Assembly: GCF_012273895.1 (NCBI RefSeq)
Contig: NW_024045132.1
Span: 1,674,001-1,738,000, forward strand
Length of the DNA stretch: 64,000 nt
Source of the DNA: Zerene cesonia
Taxonomy: Eukaryota; Arthropoda; Insecta; Lepidoptera; Pieridae
Direction of reading: 5' to 3'
Each line of letters starts with the position of its first letter. Positions within the stretch are counted from its first letter, which is position 1. The position numbers and the translations under genes are program-made. Positions 36,068 through 48,349 of the stretch are shown here, piece by piece. The notes under the pieces were generated by a model. The model ran no database searches. It saw only the letters and a program-made list of their open reading frames with translations, and was not told the origin of the DNA.

Positions 36068-36246
36068 CTAGCTGCACCCGGCAAACGCTGTTCTGCCTTA
36101 CTCTTATCATTGAGGGGTATGAAAAATAGATGTTGGCCGATTCTCATAGACACCGGATAAGTACAAAAAATTTCATCGAAATCGGTGAAGCCGTTTCGGA
36201 GGAGTATGGCAACGAAAACTGTGACACGAGAATTTTATATATTAGA
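36068..36246 (-). mobile_element. Helitron-like element, fourth type
   Basis: On minus it starts TCTAATATATAAAATTCTCG, shares the gttttcgttgccatactcc and ccgaaacggcttcaccg blocks with 28006-28189, and ends ...GTGCAGCTAG. Its 3' end lacks the CGCGGGTGAAACCGCG hairpin of the 28-kb copy. Confidence 0.7.
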
Positions 36247-36400
36247 TATTGTTGCTATTTTATACAAAAAATCTCAGTTAACATGTAATTTGAAAAAAAT
36301 GCATGTGATCGGATCAGATCAGGGTTTTGTTACGAGATAACTTTTTCTACTTTAATTTATTTCACGTAACAATTATGAAGGAATCGACACCGAATTATAT

Positions 36401-36601
36401 CTACACACAAGACGTAACGTCGTCTGTTTCACCAATGCTCAAAATGGCGCAGGAAACATGATTATGATTACCCAATCCGGTTTGATCGTATATTCCGAGC
36501 CCATGACTTCGACTAACATTACCAATTCTGCTAATTTTCGTTGGGCCTCCGCTGCATTCACTTACGTAGGACACTCTTGGTTTAAAAAAAAATTTATCTA
36601 G
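36401..36601 (-). other. unexplained 66-codon open frame in a GC-richer block
   Basis: On minus the frame is open from after a TAA at about 36604 to TAG at 36403-36401. Its second half reads as polar, Gly/Ser/Thr-rich peptide (ECSGGPTKISRIGN, SHGLGIYDQTGLGN). The DNA is less AT-rich than its flanks. There is no ATG, no clear splice site and no family recognised. It may be an exon, a transposon-derived fragment or chance. Confidence 0.25.
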
Positions 36602-38324
36602 TTATTGTAATAAACAATAGAAACTGTAAAAACTAAGCAATACCTGTAGAGTTAAAAAATTTATCAGACTTAAGTTTATTCATCACAATTAAAATAAGTA
36701 GTAAAATAAGCCAGAAGGTAAACCAGAATTGTAATCATCCTGAATTCGTGGCAAATAATTACATACTTCTATCACTTTAATTCTATATGCCAAATGGATA
36801 CAAATGGCTGCATTTAATATGGTAAATACGATTTCAAATTGCGGAATCGATATCATTAAAACAGGATTACATTTGCCGCACTGGAGTGTCATAGAGCTAT
36901 GAGTATTGGATGAATTTTGAGTTAGGAATAAACCTCCAATCTAAATTCATGTCGTGGTGCATCCGAAAGGGCAGTCTGTGTTTTATTTTGTACTTATACT
37001 TAAATAAACACAAATGCAACGATGTACGCTGTAAGTTTTCACGTAAAATGATTTTATGTTTTATTAAAATCTGATTTAAATAATATGCAAAGAGTGTTTT
37101 AATATGCGCGCCTCAATAATCTGTATTCGTCGTGTTTTAATTAATTTGTAAACAATTATACAGCGATTGGGCACATTGGCGATATAAGTATTTATAAATA
37201 ATCCAATTTTAACTTGGGTACTTCTATGATCTATGAAGTCCACATTAATATCAAAAATGACTATAGCTCGTAGTAGATTCCGGACATTTAACTTTTAATT
37301 AGTTTCGTGTGTGTATGTGTGTTTGTTTTCTGGTAATTAACAATGTTTTTGTGTGAATATTTTTGTAATATCTTATAACTGCCATTTAATGTAGGTACCT
37401 AAGAACTATTTGTTAAATATGTATAGTAATCTTAAAACAGCTAAATAATTTATATAATTACGGTAAAATGATTACCATCATTGCAATTTTTATTCCAGTA
37501 ATTAATATTTTCAGTGGCGAAGCTAGGAAGGCGTCTGTGTATATGTTGTGTACATACACATAAGAAACAATGACAGTTATTATATTTAATGTGAATACCA
37601 CTGCGGCGCACAATGCATTCTAAGTTGTATTTGAGCTTGCTTTGATACGAGTGCGTGTGAATTGCTTTATTTTATTTATTCACTAAATTATTTCCTAAAA
37701 ACCAGTGTTATGCATAAGGCATTGAAATAAAATAGGTATGCTTAGTGACCTCGCCTGTTATATCGCTGCAGAAATATGTATATTTCGTAGTTTTTAAATT
37801 ATAATAGAATATCCTTGTTTGAGTTATAGAGTAGGTATTTAATCATTGCATTTTGATTCTTGAATCTTTTTTTTACTGTGGTATTTATTGGTTATGAGCC
37901 GTACTTTTTAATTTATTTTCTCCTTTTTTACTAAAATGTTTGATAGCAGTTAGTTTATATAAGAATATAGTAAACGAACGGAGGCCTGAGAAAAATGTTG
38001 TTATTAAATTTAGGAAATAAACAGTTTAATTTTTTTAAAGATTAAGTTACAATTGCATAATAAATTCTATACGTAATTTTTATATTTAAATGTTATTTTG
38101 ACAGGGATATGTGCAATTAAGATGAAGGAAGTTTATCCTGAAGTTGCAAGGCTTGAAAAAATGTATAACAAATAAAAACTAAAATTCACAAAGAATAGAG
38201 TTACTGGCAGTAAGGACTTTTGTTATACGCACTTATATTATAATCTGAGGCAAATTGCTAAGTATATGAGTATATTTAAGACATACATGAAATAGGGATA
38301 ATTTATATTAAGGATGATGTTATA
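36602..38324. other. intergenic, nothing recognised
   Basis: AT-rich with no supported gene or repeat. Confidence 0.4.
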
Positions 38325-38456
38325 AATGAATGAATGAAAATTCTTTATTGCGTACAAAAACAAATAATATACAGGCCAACAAAAAACTTAAAATAATAAT
38401 CAAAAGGCGGCCTTATTGCTTGGTAGCGATCTCTACTAGGCAACCCTAACAATAAA
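38325..38456 (-). mobile_element. 3' end of non-LTR retroelement, diverged copy 3
   Basis: A plus-strand tail of atgaatgaatgaa precedes ttctttattgcgtac and the diagnostic aggcggccttattgc...gcgatctctactaggcaacc. Related to 5236 and 20817, but with a different simple-repeat tail (AATG-type) and a diverged body. Confidence 0.65.
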
Positions 38457-40415
38457 GGAAAACAAACGTTTGTTAGATGTTAATAACACGTAAAAGTCAA
38501 AGCTGAGTTATATATTCATAAGATAATTAGTCACTTAAGTATATATAGAGAAGAAATCATAAATCGCATACTGTTTTATAATAGTAAAGCAACACATAAG
38601 CTATTGTATTTGCTCCATTTCTTGATAGGGAGATAATAGTGACATCAAACTTCAAAGTTACCATGTTGTGCTGAAAGGGAGCATCCACCTGATTGAACAC
38701 CACTCGCTCGTGAGGGTTCATTGTCCAAATATACATAACTAATACTAAATATTCTACTGCTATGAATTAAAAGGTTTCACTTAAAATTAAAATGTTATGA
38801 GGTATCAACGTGACTACGGCGTAAAGTTCAGCGATAAATTGAATGCTTTATTATAACATCAATGCATATTTACCACAAATAATATAACAATAATTTGTTG
38901 TATTTATTCATCGCTTAATAATATATATAAGGATTATACCATACTGTATTATAGTAATAAATAAAGACACGCGAATAAATAAATGGTAAAATATTTCATA
39001 AACAACTAATATTACGTTGGGAATTGAATAACAATGTTGGAAATAACTATTATATCTGCATTCGCAATGACAGACCAACAGTCTTGCGGGCACCTACCAC
39101 AATCTACTGTCATTCGAGATATAAGACCAAGTGTAATTTTCAAGGCACGGAAATACTCAACTATCCCTAGTTATTTGACCGCAAATAACTATGTGATACT
39201 TCTCGTTCCAATATGAACGAGTTGTTGTTCAAAATTTTTAGAATATTGAACTTCAAATGAATAGTAGATAGATACTTACTATATACGCACGGCCGCAAAA
39301 TGTATAGGCCAAATTATATATCTCATTTCATAGAAAATTTCTTGTAGTTCTAAAAGAGTGGTGTTTGCATAAACTGATCCCCGCTTACATGGTTATAAAT
39401 ATGAAAGACGACAGTTAAAAACTGCTGAGAGCTTTAAAGAGTTTTCTTCTTAACATTCTTCTTTTCGCGTTTAATTAACTTTTACATAAATTATCGGTTC
39501 GATAACAAGCCCTGGAATATATAATATAACGTTATTTATATCTTATTTTCTTTAAATGTGAAACTTTATTGTTTTTTATTACATTCAAAATATTTTCTAT
39601 TTATTTTTTCTTTATGTTACAGTTTTCTAAATGTGCTAGACAGATTTGTTTTATAACAAAAGGGAGAAGATTATAAAGACACTAAATTAATAACAAAATA
39701 CAAATTGCTTGACTATTTAATACCTACATAAACTTGATTATATTATGATATTCTCGTTTATATAGAAACCTGATTACATGTTTGCAATAGGGTTGCATTA
39801 AAATAATGGGATCGATACCGCAGTTAATATACTTCCATCATAAATTCAATTAAACAACCTATAAGCGTACTCAAAATATGTGGTTTTAACAAAATTTGTG
39901 AGCAAAAATATATTTAGTACCCATAGAAAGTTTTAATTGAGTTCGCGGAACGCAAACTGGTTTTGTTAAATCGTGTCTGTTAAGGTAAACAATGAGGTTG
40001 GAAGCATATTTTCAGTTCGGCCAGAAACATTAAGGAAATGTGATTACAAGGCAAGCGGAAGTTAGTTTAACTTCAGCTTCGAGTATCCACGAAACATCCG
40101 TTTTGTGGACTGTGCTACCGAATACCGAACGTTTGAAATGGTGAATGTTGGGTCTAATATTTTTGTATGATCATTTACAGCTTTATATGAACAGTCGTAC
40201 ATTTAAACTGATGTTTAATATCACTTAATATTTGTCCACAACTAAGATTATAATCCATTTATCACTTGATATTGGTAGTCGCGTATTATTATATTATTTA
40301 AGAGAGTGTGTTATTTAATAGAGTTTAGTTTAGAGAGAAATTTTGATTGAATGGTGATAACTGTTGGATAGCAGTATTGGTCCATATCGTTATTAACCTT
40401 AATTAATAACTGTAA
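38457..40415. other. intergenic, nothing recognised
   Basis: AT-rich. Overlapping frames at 38908-39216 on both strands are unsupported. Confidence 0.4.
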
Positions 40416-40731
40416 TCCATACTAATATTATAAATGCGAAAGTAACTTTGTCTGTCTGTTACTTAATCATGCATAAACCACTGAACCAATTTGTTTATTT
40501 TTGTTTATTCTGTAATGAATAATCACACTAATACTATAAATGTGAAAGTTTGTTTGTTTGGATGTTTGTCCGACAATCACGCTCAAACTACTGAAGGGAT
40601 TTTGATGAAATATGATATACAGACCGGATATGAATTGACTTAGGTAATAGGGTACTTCTTTCCCTGTTAAATGCTCCCTTGGGATAAAACAGGAATTTTG
40701 ATATCCGTACGGAGCCGGGACAAGCGTCTAG
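40416..40731 (+). mobile_element. composite Helitron-like element with two 5' ends
   Basis: A first 5' end (TCCATACTAATATTATAAATGCG from 40416) runs about 100 bp. A second 5' end of another subfamily then begins near 40526 (CACACTAATACTATAAATG, GAAAGTTTGTTTGTTTGG), and a single 3' end (GGGACAAGCGT then CTAG, 728-731) closes the unit. Confidence 0.6.
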
Positions 40732-41560
40732 TTGCAAATAATTCTAAGAAATCTGTACAAGCCGTCATGTAAAAATCAATGAAAACTTACAATTAACGTT
40801 AAAAACATTAATCGAGTTGAGCTACATGAAGCCTATAAATTGAACATTACTATTTAATTGGATTGATACTACGCGATTTAATATGCATTGATCAAAGTAA
40901 TTACAGGTTACATTGCAAGATATCGATGTGTGTAACGTTAACTGCCAACAAACCAACTAGATATTACTTCGTTAATTACAATTAATCACCTCTCTCCCGC
41001 TCTCCTCAGCGCTTTACTGTTTCAAACAGTTGTAGAACATTGTCGAGAAAAAAATTAAACGCCTTATAAAATAACGTGGAATAAAATCTAAAGGTATTAC
41101 GAAACAATATGTGGATGTTTTTGAAAAATCGCCAGTCGGTATACGTACGATGCAAGTAATGCAGACGCTCAAACAAATTCGTAGGCAGTCTCGAAACGAT
41201 ATATTCATTTATTTTCATTGTAAACTCACTTGCAAAATAGCAATATATGTTTAATCGTTGCATATTTGGCTCGTAGGAGGTGTTATTGCCTATAAGTGAG
41301 TGACCAGTATTAAATTGCATATTAGTAGGATGTGAGTATCTATGCAAGATTTCCGCACTTAAATAAAATAAGGTTATAAGAACTTTATTTTGGTTAGTCA
41401 CAAATGGGTTCCGTAGTATGGAAGTAGAGTTTAACCCTTAGATTTAATAGCAAATAGTATAATGTTTTATTATTTTATCTGAGAGTAAGTAAACACTTGA
41501 CGATAAGACCGCCTCTGTAAATTTTAAGTTACCTTCTGTCCCTTGTAAGTTTATAATTTA
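40732..41560. other. intergenic with open frame and repeat fragment
   Basis: A minus frame at 41401-41006 is open for 131 codons (143 stop to stop), but starts at GTG, has no splice signal I trust and matches no family. A short LINE-3'-end-like piece (cgataagaccgcctctgtaaa, about 41500-41520) lies to its right. Confidence 0.3.
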
Positions 41561-41760
41561 CTAGCTGTGACCCGCGGTTTCACCCGCGCAAGTCCGTATC
41601 CCATAGGAATGTCCGGATAAAAAGTAGCTTTTATGTTATTCCAGTTGTCCAGCTATCTATGTAACAAATTTCATTGCAATCGGTTCAGTAGTTTTTGCGT
41701 GAAAGAGCAACAAACGAACACACATCCTTACAAACTTTCGCATTTATAATATTAGTAGGA
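41561..41760 (-). mobile_element. non-autonomous Helitron-like element
   Basis: Same family as 7729-7927, with CTAG at 41561-41564 and the mirrored TC start at 41760. The 9-bp end sequence AGTAGGATA is repeated once beyond the boundary (ttagtaggatagtaggata). Confidence 0.8.
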
Positions 41761-44267
41761 TAGTAGGATAGCGTACAATAAAGCATTTTTTATTTCATTT
41801 ATATTTTTTAATTTATAAACGTAAAATGGGCGATCTTAATGATTACGGTGTTAAATTCTGAATTTTTACATCGCGAGTGCTTAAACTATTGCAAATGTTG
41901 TTCATTTTAATAGCTTTGTAATAGCTTCCTCCCTGTATATAATGGTATAGTGGATGATAAAAAAGGAAATTGAAAAAGGATAAACATCGATAATTCAGAG
42001 TATTTGTAGAACATGGCCAGACTGAGGGGATAATTATTAAATAGCATTTCGCTTGAAATATGCCTCAAATGTGTAAATTTCGTATAACAATACATTTTCA
42101 AAGGATAACGGGATTAAATCAGAAGAATATTTTTTAAACGCTTCTCATATAAAATTTGGAATTGTTAGTTCGTTGTGTTGTTTTTTTAAGTTAATAATTA
42201 ATTACTTCATAACTATTGGGTAATACAAGAGATAGAAGCACCTGTGCATGTAATGAGTAAATAGGTAACATATAAATACTACTTATATTATTTTACTTTG
42301 TCTTTATATATTGTTTAAAGTGCAACGCCTATAAATTTGAAGTAGTCGTTTCAAGTAGGGAAGTTGTAAACCTGGGGTAAATTGGACTTTATGTCTAGGT
42401 CGTAAGATATTAAGGAAAACATTGTTGTTCATTAATAACGATGTTAAAGTTATTACACTGTTCTCTTCGCGAAATAGGGGAACATGACTAATATGTAATT
42501 AACAAAAACATACAATTATAACGCTGAAACGAATCTCGGTCTTATCCTAATCAAAATTTTAGTTAGGGTATTAATAATACACACAGAAAAATAAAACTGA
42601 AAATCATTATGGGTGGCGATATTCTAAACACGCTTTTATAAGCTTCACTTGCATGACTGTGTTCTTTCAGAATCGGGTTAGTACCACTTTAAACGGACAC
42701 AGTTAATTGAAAATTTGTTCACTTATCAATGATCGGTGACGATACAATAATTTCATAAGTTCAGAATAGTATTTTAATTTCACGTACTCATTATGAGAGT
42801 GAAGGAACTAAACTGCCTCAAGTTTACTTACTTTAACATCAAAGCATGTTTCTTTTAGTTTTTGAAAACGAATTTATAATATGTATATTTATTTGCCCTT
42901 TTTTTACGTTCCAACGGAGTGATTTAACGAAATAATTTTTACATCTGGAGATAGTTAAGAGGCTAGAGAGTGACATAGGCTACTTTTTATCGCAGTGAAA
43001 TTTCTCATACCCACGGGAATTTTGTTTAAATGCGCGGTTAGAGTTAGTACACGTACATATTAATTTTTGGATATTATACGCATTGTTTGTAGTAAAAATA
43101 CGTATCGTAATATAAGCATATAAATACGTATTCAATATGGATTATGGATGATCAATCAACACTAGATACAAATTGCAAGATGTCATGCCACGTCACGCAT
43201 TCGTCTAATACATATAGGTATATTAGATACCAATGTATTATTGTGGTATTATCTATTGTTTCTATATTATCCATTCCTAATCGCTTATTCATTTACACAT
43301 ACTTAAACATCATGTATATAGTTCATTGTAAATTGATCGTGATCATATATACTCTCTTATTATAACTGCTAATTAATGCAAAGTTCGTTCTTTTTTTTAT
43401 TTGTCTTCTTTCACGTCGGAACGGAGTGATTTTATGCTATATGCTTCTTATCGCGATGAACATCTTTCTTTGCACACGTTGGCGAAGTCTCGGGCAACAT
43501 CTAGTTCCCATATCATTACATCAAATATCAACTTTAGCTTTTACAATTTTTATATCGAGCACGGTTTCCCATTTATAACTGACGTGACATTCCAAAAACG
43601 AAAGAGGTTTCATTACGACAGATTTTTTTATAATTAATGTATACCATGTTTCGTGCAATAATTTACTTATTTGTTTAGGAAGCATATGAAATTATGAATA
43701 CTTTCGCATATATACATACATATAATAACTATCCAATATCAGATACAATGTATGATAACTAACCTACCTTTAAAACATAATATCAATCTCATGATGGATT
43801 GAAAATTAATTTGGCATATTGCAATAATTATTGCCTGTTGTCGATACGATCTGTATATCAGATAACTAAATATAACGGTTATCTACATTTAATTTAGGTG
43901 ATTAATTTCTATTAGTATTTTGTATTTATATTCATTTAAGCAATTTGTTATAATTTAATTTTGTCACAGAAGTGTCACAATATAATTGTGAGCTTTTAAA
44001 AACATACATGAGACTGGAATAATCCGAAAACAAAATAAAATATCTAAAATAAAAAAATCACGGGACAATTAAAAGACGTAAATATTTTCAGTTTCGAAAA
44101 CTCATTGAATTCCATCCCTCGACGTAACTTTTGGCATAGTTTTAATTAAAACTTAATTGATGTCGCTTGTGATATAAACGAAAATAAAAATATTTCGGTT
44201 CTATGTTACTATCGTACTTTACATGAATTTGGATTTATTTTATTATTATGTATTTTATTATTTTATT
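41761..44267. other. intergenic with two weak Helitron-like fragments
   Basis: About 42897-43025 and 43385-43505 both contain an acgttccaacggagtgattt / cgtcggaacggagtgatttt block. The second ends ggcgaagtctcgggcaacat then CTAG (about 43500). Nothing else recognised. Confidence 0.4.
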
Positions 44268-44590
44268 GTGGGAGTCGAGCACGCTTCGGCACGAATTGGG
44301 CCAGCTCGCACCGGGGAAGTACCACACCCCCACAGAAAACCGGCGTGAAATAGTGGCATGCCACTGTGTTTCGTACGGTGAGTGGGGGAGCCGGAGGCCT
44401 ATTTCCTTTTCCTCACCCGTCCCAGTCCATTCCTTCTTTCCAGTCGTTAATCCATTCCTTTTCCCTTACCCCAAAAAAGCGGGCAGCGCATTCGCAGAGG
44501 ACCTACCTTTGCAAATGTTCATGGGCGGTGGTGATCGCTTACCATCAGGCGAACCACCAGCTCAGTTGCCCGCTATGACATAAAAAAAAA
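44268..44590 (+). mobile_element. SINE-like poly(A) element, best full-length copy (323 bp)
   Basis: Reference copy of the family. It starts GTGGGAGTCGAGCACGCTTC, continues through GCACCGGGGAAGTACCACAC, GGCGTGAAATAGTGGCATGC and GAGTGGGGGAGCCGGAGGCC, then a pyrimidine-rich middle (CCAGTCCATTCCTTC type), then GGTGGTGATCGCTTACCATC and CAGTTGCCCGCTATGACAT, and ends in A9. No clear polymerase III A/B boxes and no open frame of its own, so it is either a SINE with an unusual head or the 3' end of a LINE. It lands in T-rich targets (tttatt before the head in several copies). Confidence 0.93.
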
Positions 44591-45469
44591 TGTATTGATT
44601 GTAATAGTACAAAATAGGAAAATTAATTGATAGTGTACTACTATATAATCATAGCTACATTTTCTTCAAAATTATTACTGGTAATTGTTTTATAATGTCT
44701 GTACTACCATTTACTCTTAATATTTTCATTTAGGAATAAAGCTACTTAATATAATTGATTTATAATTGGTAAAGATTTTAAAAGAATCTGTACCAATTAT
44801 AATACCTCGATAAAAAGTTAACAATACAATTATTTATGCATTTGAATGGCAATTACACAATGGTCTTGTCAATGACTGTAAATTTCGGAGAAACGCAATT
44901 TAAATTCCCTTCTGAAAAATTTATTTAAAGTTGTATTTATCTGTAATGCTGTTATTTGCTGTCGTGATTATTAAACAATGAAGACTTTAACAATAACTAT
45001 ATAAAAAATTACTCAGTCCTCTATAAAGCGGTGTATTATATTCAAAGTGAGGTGAGCAAAATGCAGTCTTGCATTAAATCCAAATATATGGCAAAAGCTT
45101 TGTCCATTTGTTTGCAGAGCGACATGATCATATGAGTAAGAATTATTACTTTGAAGACATTAAGCTAAATATATATTATACCAAACGGGTGTTTGTCTAT
45201 CTTAGTTATTTATTTACTTGTATACCAGAGCTAGAATCTCAACAGGAGATAGATCTGCAGTTATGAGAGTGGTGGACGATAGTTCTGTTTATTTGTAGGC
45301 AGCTGTGTGTCTTATGCTAACATATTCTGATAAACAGCTTGATAAACAAGCCATATTTATCCCGACACTTTTAATTCTTAACAGTAAGAGAGTCCACGAA
45401 GACACTAAATAATAGGTACCTACTGCTTATCCAAAATCATTGAAGGCATATCTTGTTGAAGTCCTTATT
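44591..45469. other. intergenic, nothing recognised
   Basis: AT-rich with no supported feature. Confidence 0.4.
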
Positions 45470-45560
45470 GATATAGAAATTAAAGACTTTTTGACCACGC
45501 TCGCTGTAAAGTGTTCGAAACGTCGGGTTAATAATGTAATGAATAAATCGTGTTCAAAAA
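45470..45560 (+). mobile_element. retroelement fragment
   Basis: The block gaccacgctcgctgtaaagtg, followed by cgaaacgtcgggttaataat and aataaatcgtgttcaaaaag, is a motif I recognise as dispersed in lepidopteran genomes and tied to retroelement ends. The family (LINE or Penelope-like) is not certain. Confidence 0.4.
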
Positions 45561-45764
45561 GTCGTTATCGATATATATTCACGACATCCGATTACAGATT
45601 AATAGCTTTTGTAACAAATTAGGTAATCTGTTTATTGCAAAAATATTTATAATTTATTTGGTTGCCCTAAGTATCTCTTTACATACACATAATAGAGCAA
45701 GAGCCCGTGAGGGCCAGACCTTAGTTAAAGTATAAAATCTAAAAGTTTCTCTGTGTATGCCCAC

Positions 45765-46764
45765 NNNNNNNNNNNNNNNNNNNNNNNNNNNNNNNNNNNN
45801 NNNNNNNNNNNNNNNNNNNNNNNNNNNNNNNNNNNNNNNNNNNNNNNNNNNNNNNNNNNNNNNNNNNNNNNNNNNNNNNNNNNNNNNNNNNNNNNNNNNN
45901 NNNNNNNNNNNNNNNNNNNNNNNNNNNNNNNNNNNNNNNNNNNNNNNNNNNNNNNNNNNNNNNNNNNNNNNNNNNNNNNNNNNNNNNNNNNNNNNNNNNN
46001 NNNNNNNNNNNNNNNNNNNNNNNNNNNNNNNNNNNNNNNNNNNNNNNNNNNNNNNNNNNNNNNNNNNNNNNNNNNNNNNNNNNNNNNNNNNNNNNNNNNN
46101 NNNNNNNNNNNNNNNNNNNNNNNNNNNNNNNNNNNNNNNNNNNNNNNNNNNNNNNNNNNNNNNNNNNNNNNNNNNNNNNNNNNNNNNNNNNNNNNNNNNN
46201 NNNNNNNNNNNNNNNNNNNNNNNNNNNNNNNNNNNNNNNNNNNNNNNNNNNNNNNNNNNNNNNNNNNNNNNNNNNNNNNNNNNNNNNNNNNNNNNNNNNN
46301 NNNNNNNNNNNNNNNNNNNNNNNNNNNNNNNNNNNNNNNNNNNNNNNNNNNNNNNNNNNNNNNNNNNNNNNNNNNNNNNNNNNNNNNNNNNNNNNNNNNN
46401 NNNNNNNNNNNNNNNNNNNNNNNNNNNNNNNNNNNNNNNNNNNNNNNNNNNNNNNNNNNNNNNNNNNNNNNNNNNNNNNNNNNNNNNNNNNNNNNNNNNN
46501 NNNNNNNNNNNNNNNNNNNNNNNNNNNNNNNNNNNNNNNNNNNNNNNNNNNNNNNNNNNNNNNNNNNNNNNNNNNNNNNNNNNNNNNNNNNNNNNNNNNN
46601 NNNNNNNNNNNNNNNNNNNNNNNNNNNNNNNNNNNNNNNNNNNNNNNNNNNNNNNNNNNNNNNNNNNNNNNNNNNNNNNNNNNNNNNNNNNNNNNNNNNN
46701 NNNNNNNNNNNNNNNNNNNNNNNNNNNNNNNNNNNNNNNNNNNNNNNNNNNNNNNNNNNNNNNN
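45765..46764. other. assembly gap, 1000 N
   Basis: Exactly 1000 N. Long open frames across it are artefacts. It lies about 130 bp before the candidate exon at 46892. Confidence 1.
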
Positions 46765-46891
46765 ATAACAGCATATATGATTTAAATCTAATGCAATCGA
46801 TATATTCACACACACATACTAGATATGTCACAATAGTTGAAATCCACCGTCATTTTTGAAAACATGTTAGGTTTTATTTAATTGCATTTAG

Positions 46892-47028
46892 TTATACTGG
46901 GCCATATCAAAAAACTCTCTGCACAGTCTACGACAAACGAGCAAAAAGATACGCTACGAATTGAGGACCTTCTGTCATTTTGGAAACATCGTTCAATTGC
47001 AAAGAAACATAAAGGCCGTATCCTGTAG
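46892..47028 (+). CDS. candidate last coding exon, 44 residues, unrecognised
   Basis: After a good acceptor (ttttatttaattgcatttAG at 46890-46891) the phase-1 frame runs 44 codons to TAG at 47026-47028, with a protein-like charged peptide (GHIKKLSAQSTTNEQKDT, then RIEDLLSFWKHRSIAKKH). An AATAAA follows at 47110-47115, a normal 3' UTR distance. No partner exon with a phase-1 donor was found upstream; it could lie in the preceding 1-kb gap. The minus-strand frame over the same bases is a shadow. Family unknown. Confidence 0.35.
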
Positions 47029-48349
47029 TATACAGAAAAATTTGAATTTAAAAAACTTCGTTCCCTTGTTGATAAAGAAGTTAACATGTTGTTCTTAGCT
47101 ATAATCAACAATAAACAATACCGCGCGTTCGGTTTACCTTTTATATTATTGGGATAGGATATTATTTAGTTTAACACGAAATAATTATTTTTAAAATATA
47201 AATTAATAAAAGTACCTTATAGCAAACATTAACTTTAACATTAAGATATTTTATACCATAAAACATTTCCCTAACGCAGCGTGGAATGTTTTCCTAACTG
47301 GTATGACGAAAACGTAAAAATCCAACCTTCCGTGTGCAGTATTGCATTCGGAAATGGGAACGAAAAGACATTATATTTGACTTCAGTTTTAAAATGTATT
47401 AAAACAGCATGTTCGCGCTCGAATTCGACATCGCTGTATGGAATAAATTAAACCCTTAAAGCTTTGAACACGGTTGGTAGATTGGACTACAGACCCTTGG
47501 TCCTTTAATTACTTTTCATTCCACATAGCTTTATCATGTTTTAGTGGTCTTAAATGTTCAAACATTCTTATTGAATATTTATTACTGAAGTTGAAGAAGA
47601 AATTAATATGTCCTTTAGTTTTAAGTAAGCTTGTACCGTATAACTTGCTATAATCCAGCAAATATTATTACAAACAGCTCATAATAATGGTTTCATTTGT
47701 GTAATTTTTTGGCATTTACTTTACCGTTGGTCAAAACATCAAAGAAAAAAAAATTTAAGTTGTACATATTTTCTGAATAATGAAAATATCACAATCAATT
47801 ATATTTTATTAGGGCATAAGTTGTCATATAGTTGTTTGTAGGAAGGTATATTACCTTACTTCAAAGTAAACATTAGAGTCGATTAACACCATAAAATATC
47901 AAAGGCAATGATCTCTTTACTACAATCAATTTTTAGCTTATTTTAATTGCATTTTTTTGATTCGCACATATAGATATAATCTAATAACACTTAGATTACA
48001 ACAAAAAAAAACTAAAAATAGTACCTAAGTATAGTTTTAAATACACAGTTTGACAAGAAAATATTAAATAAATCCTGAAACCGAAACCTGCGAAGCACCC
48101 GCATGCTTTAGAGAAGAAAAATTTGAAACTGCACGCTACAAGATCGTAATGTTGCATAATATGGCGCGTGTTCAGCCAAAGTATTCGTTATGGTATTTGC
48201 TACACCTAGCCAACAGGGGCATATGTTCCTCGATGTGACGTCGAACGTCAGGTGTGCATCCCATAGAAGTTAAACTAAAAACAAACCTAATGCGCGGGTA
48301 CGTAGCGTTCAATTTATGTTAACATAAGCTGATGGAATTAGGCCGTTTA
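47029..48349. other. intergenic, upstream of the GC-rich promoter
   Basis: AT-rich to about 48060, then progressively richer in CG. No supported gene. Confidence 0.4.

Noticed and set aside
41006..41401. 131-codon minus frame
   Set aside because: It starts at GTG, lacks convincing splice sites and matches no family I know; a frame this long is possible by chance in 64 kb.
44248..44583. 111-codon plus frame; similar frames at 61607-61939, 30579-30941 and 23415-23753
   Set aside because: They read through copies of the same SINE-like repeat; the shared peptide only reflects shared repeat DNA.
45725..46859. Open frames of 342-368 codons on both strands
   Set aside because: They span the second 1000-N gap; only flanking codons are real sequence.
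46878..47111. 77-codon minus frame
   Set aside because: Antisense to the better supported plus exon at 46892-47028, which has an acceptor and a poly(A) signal.
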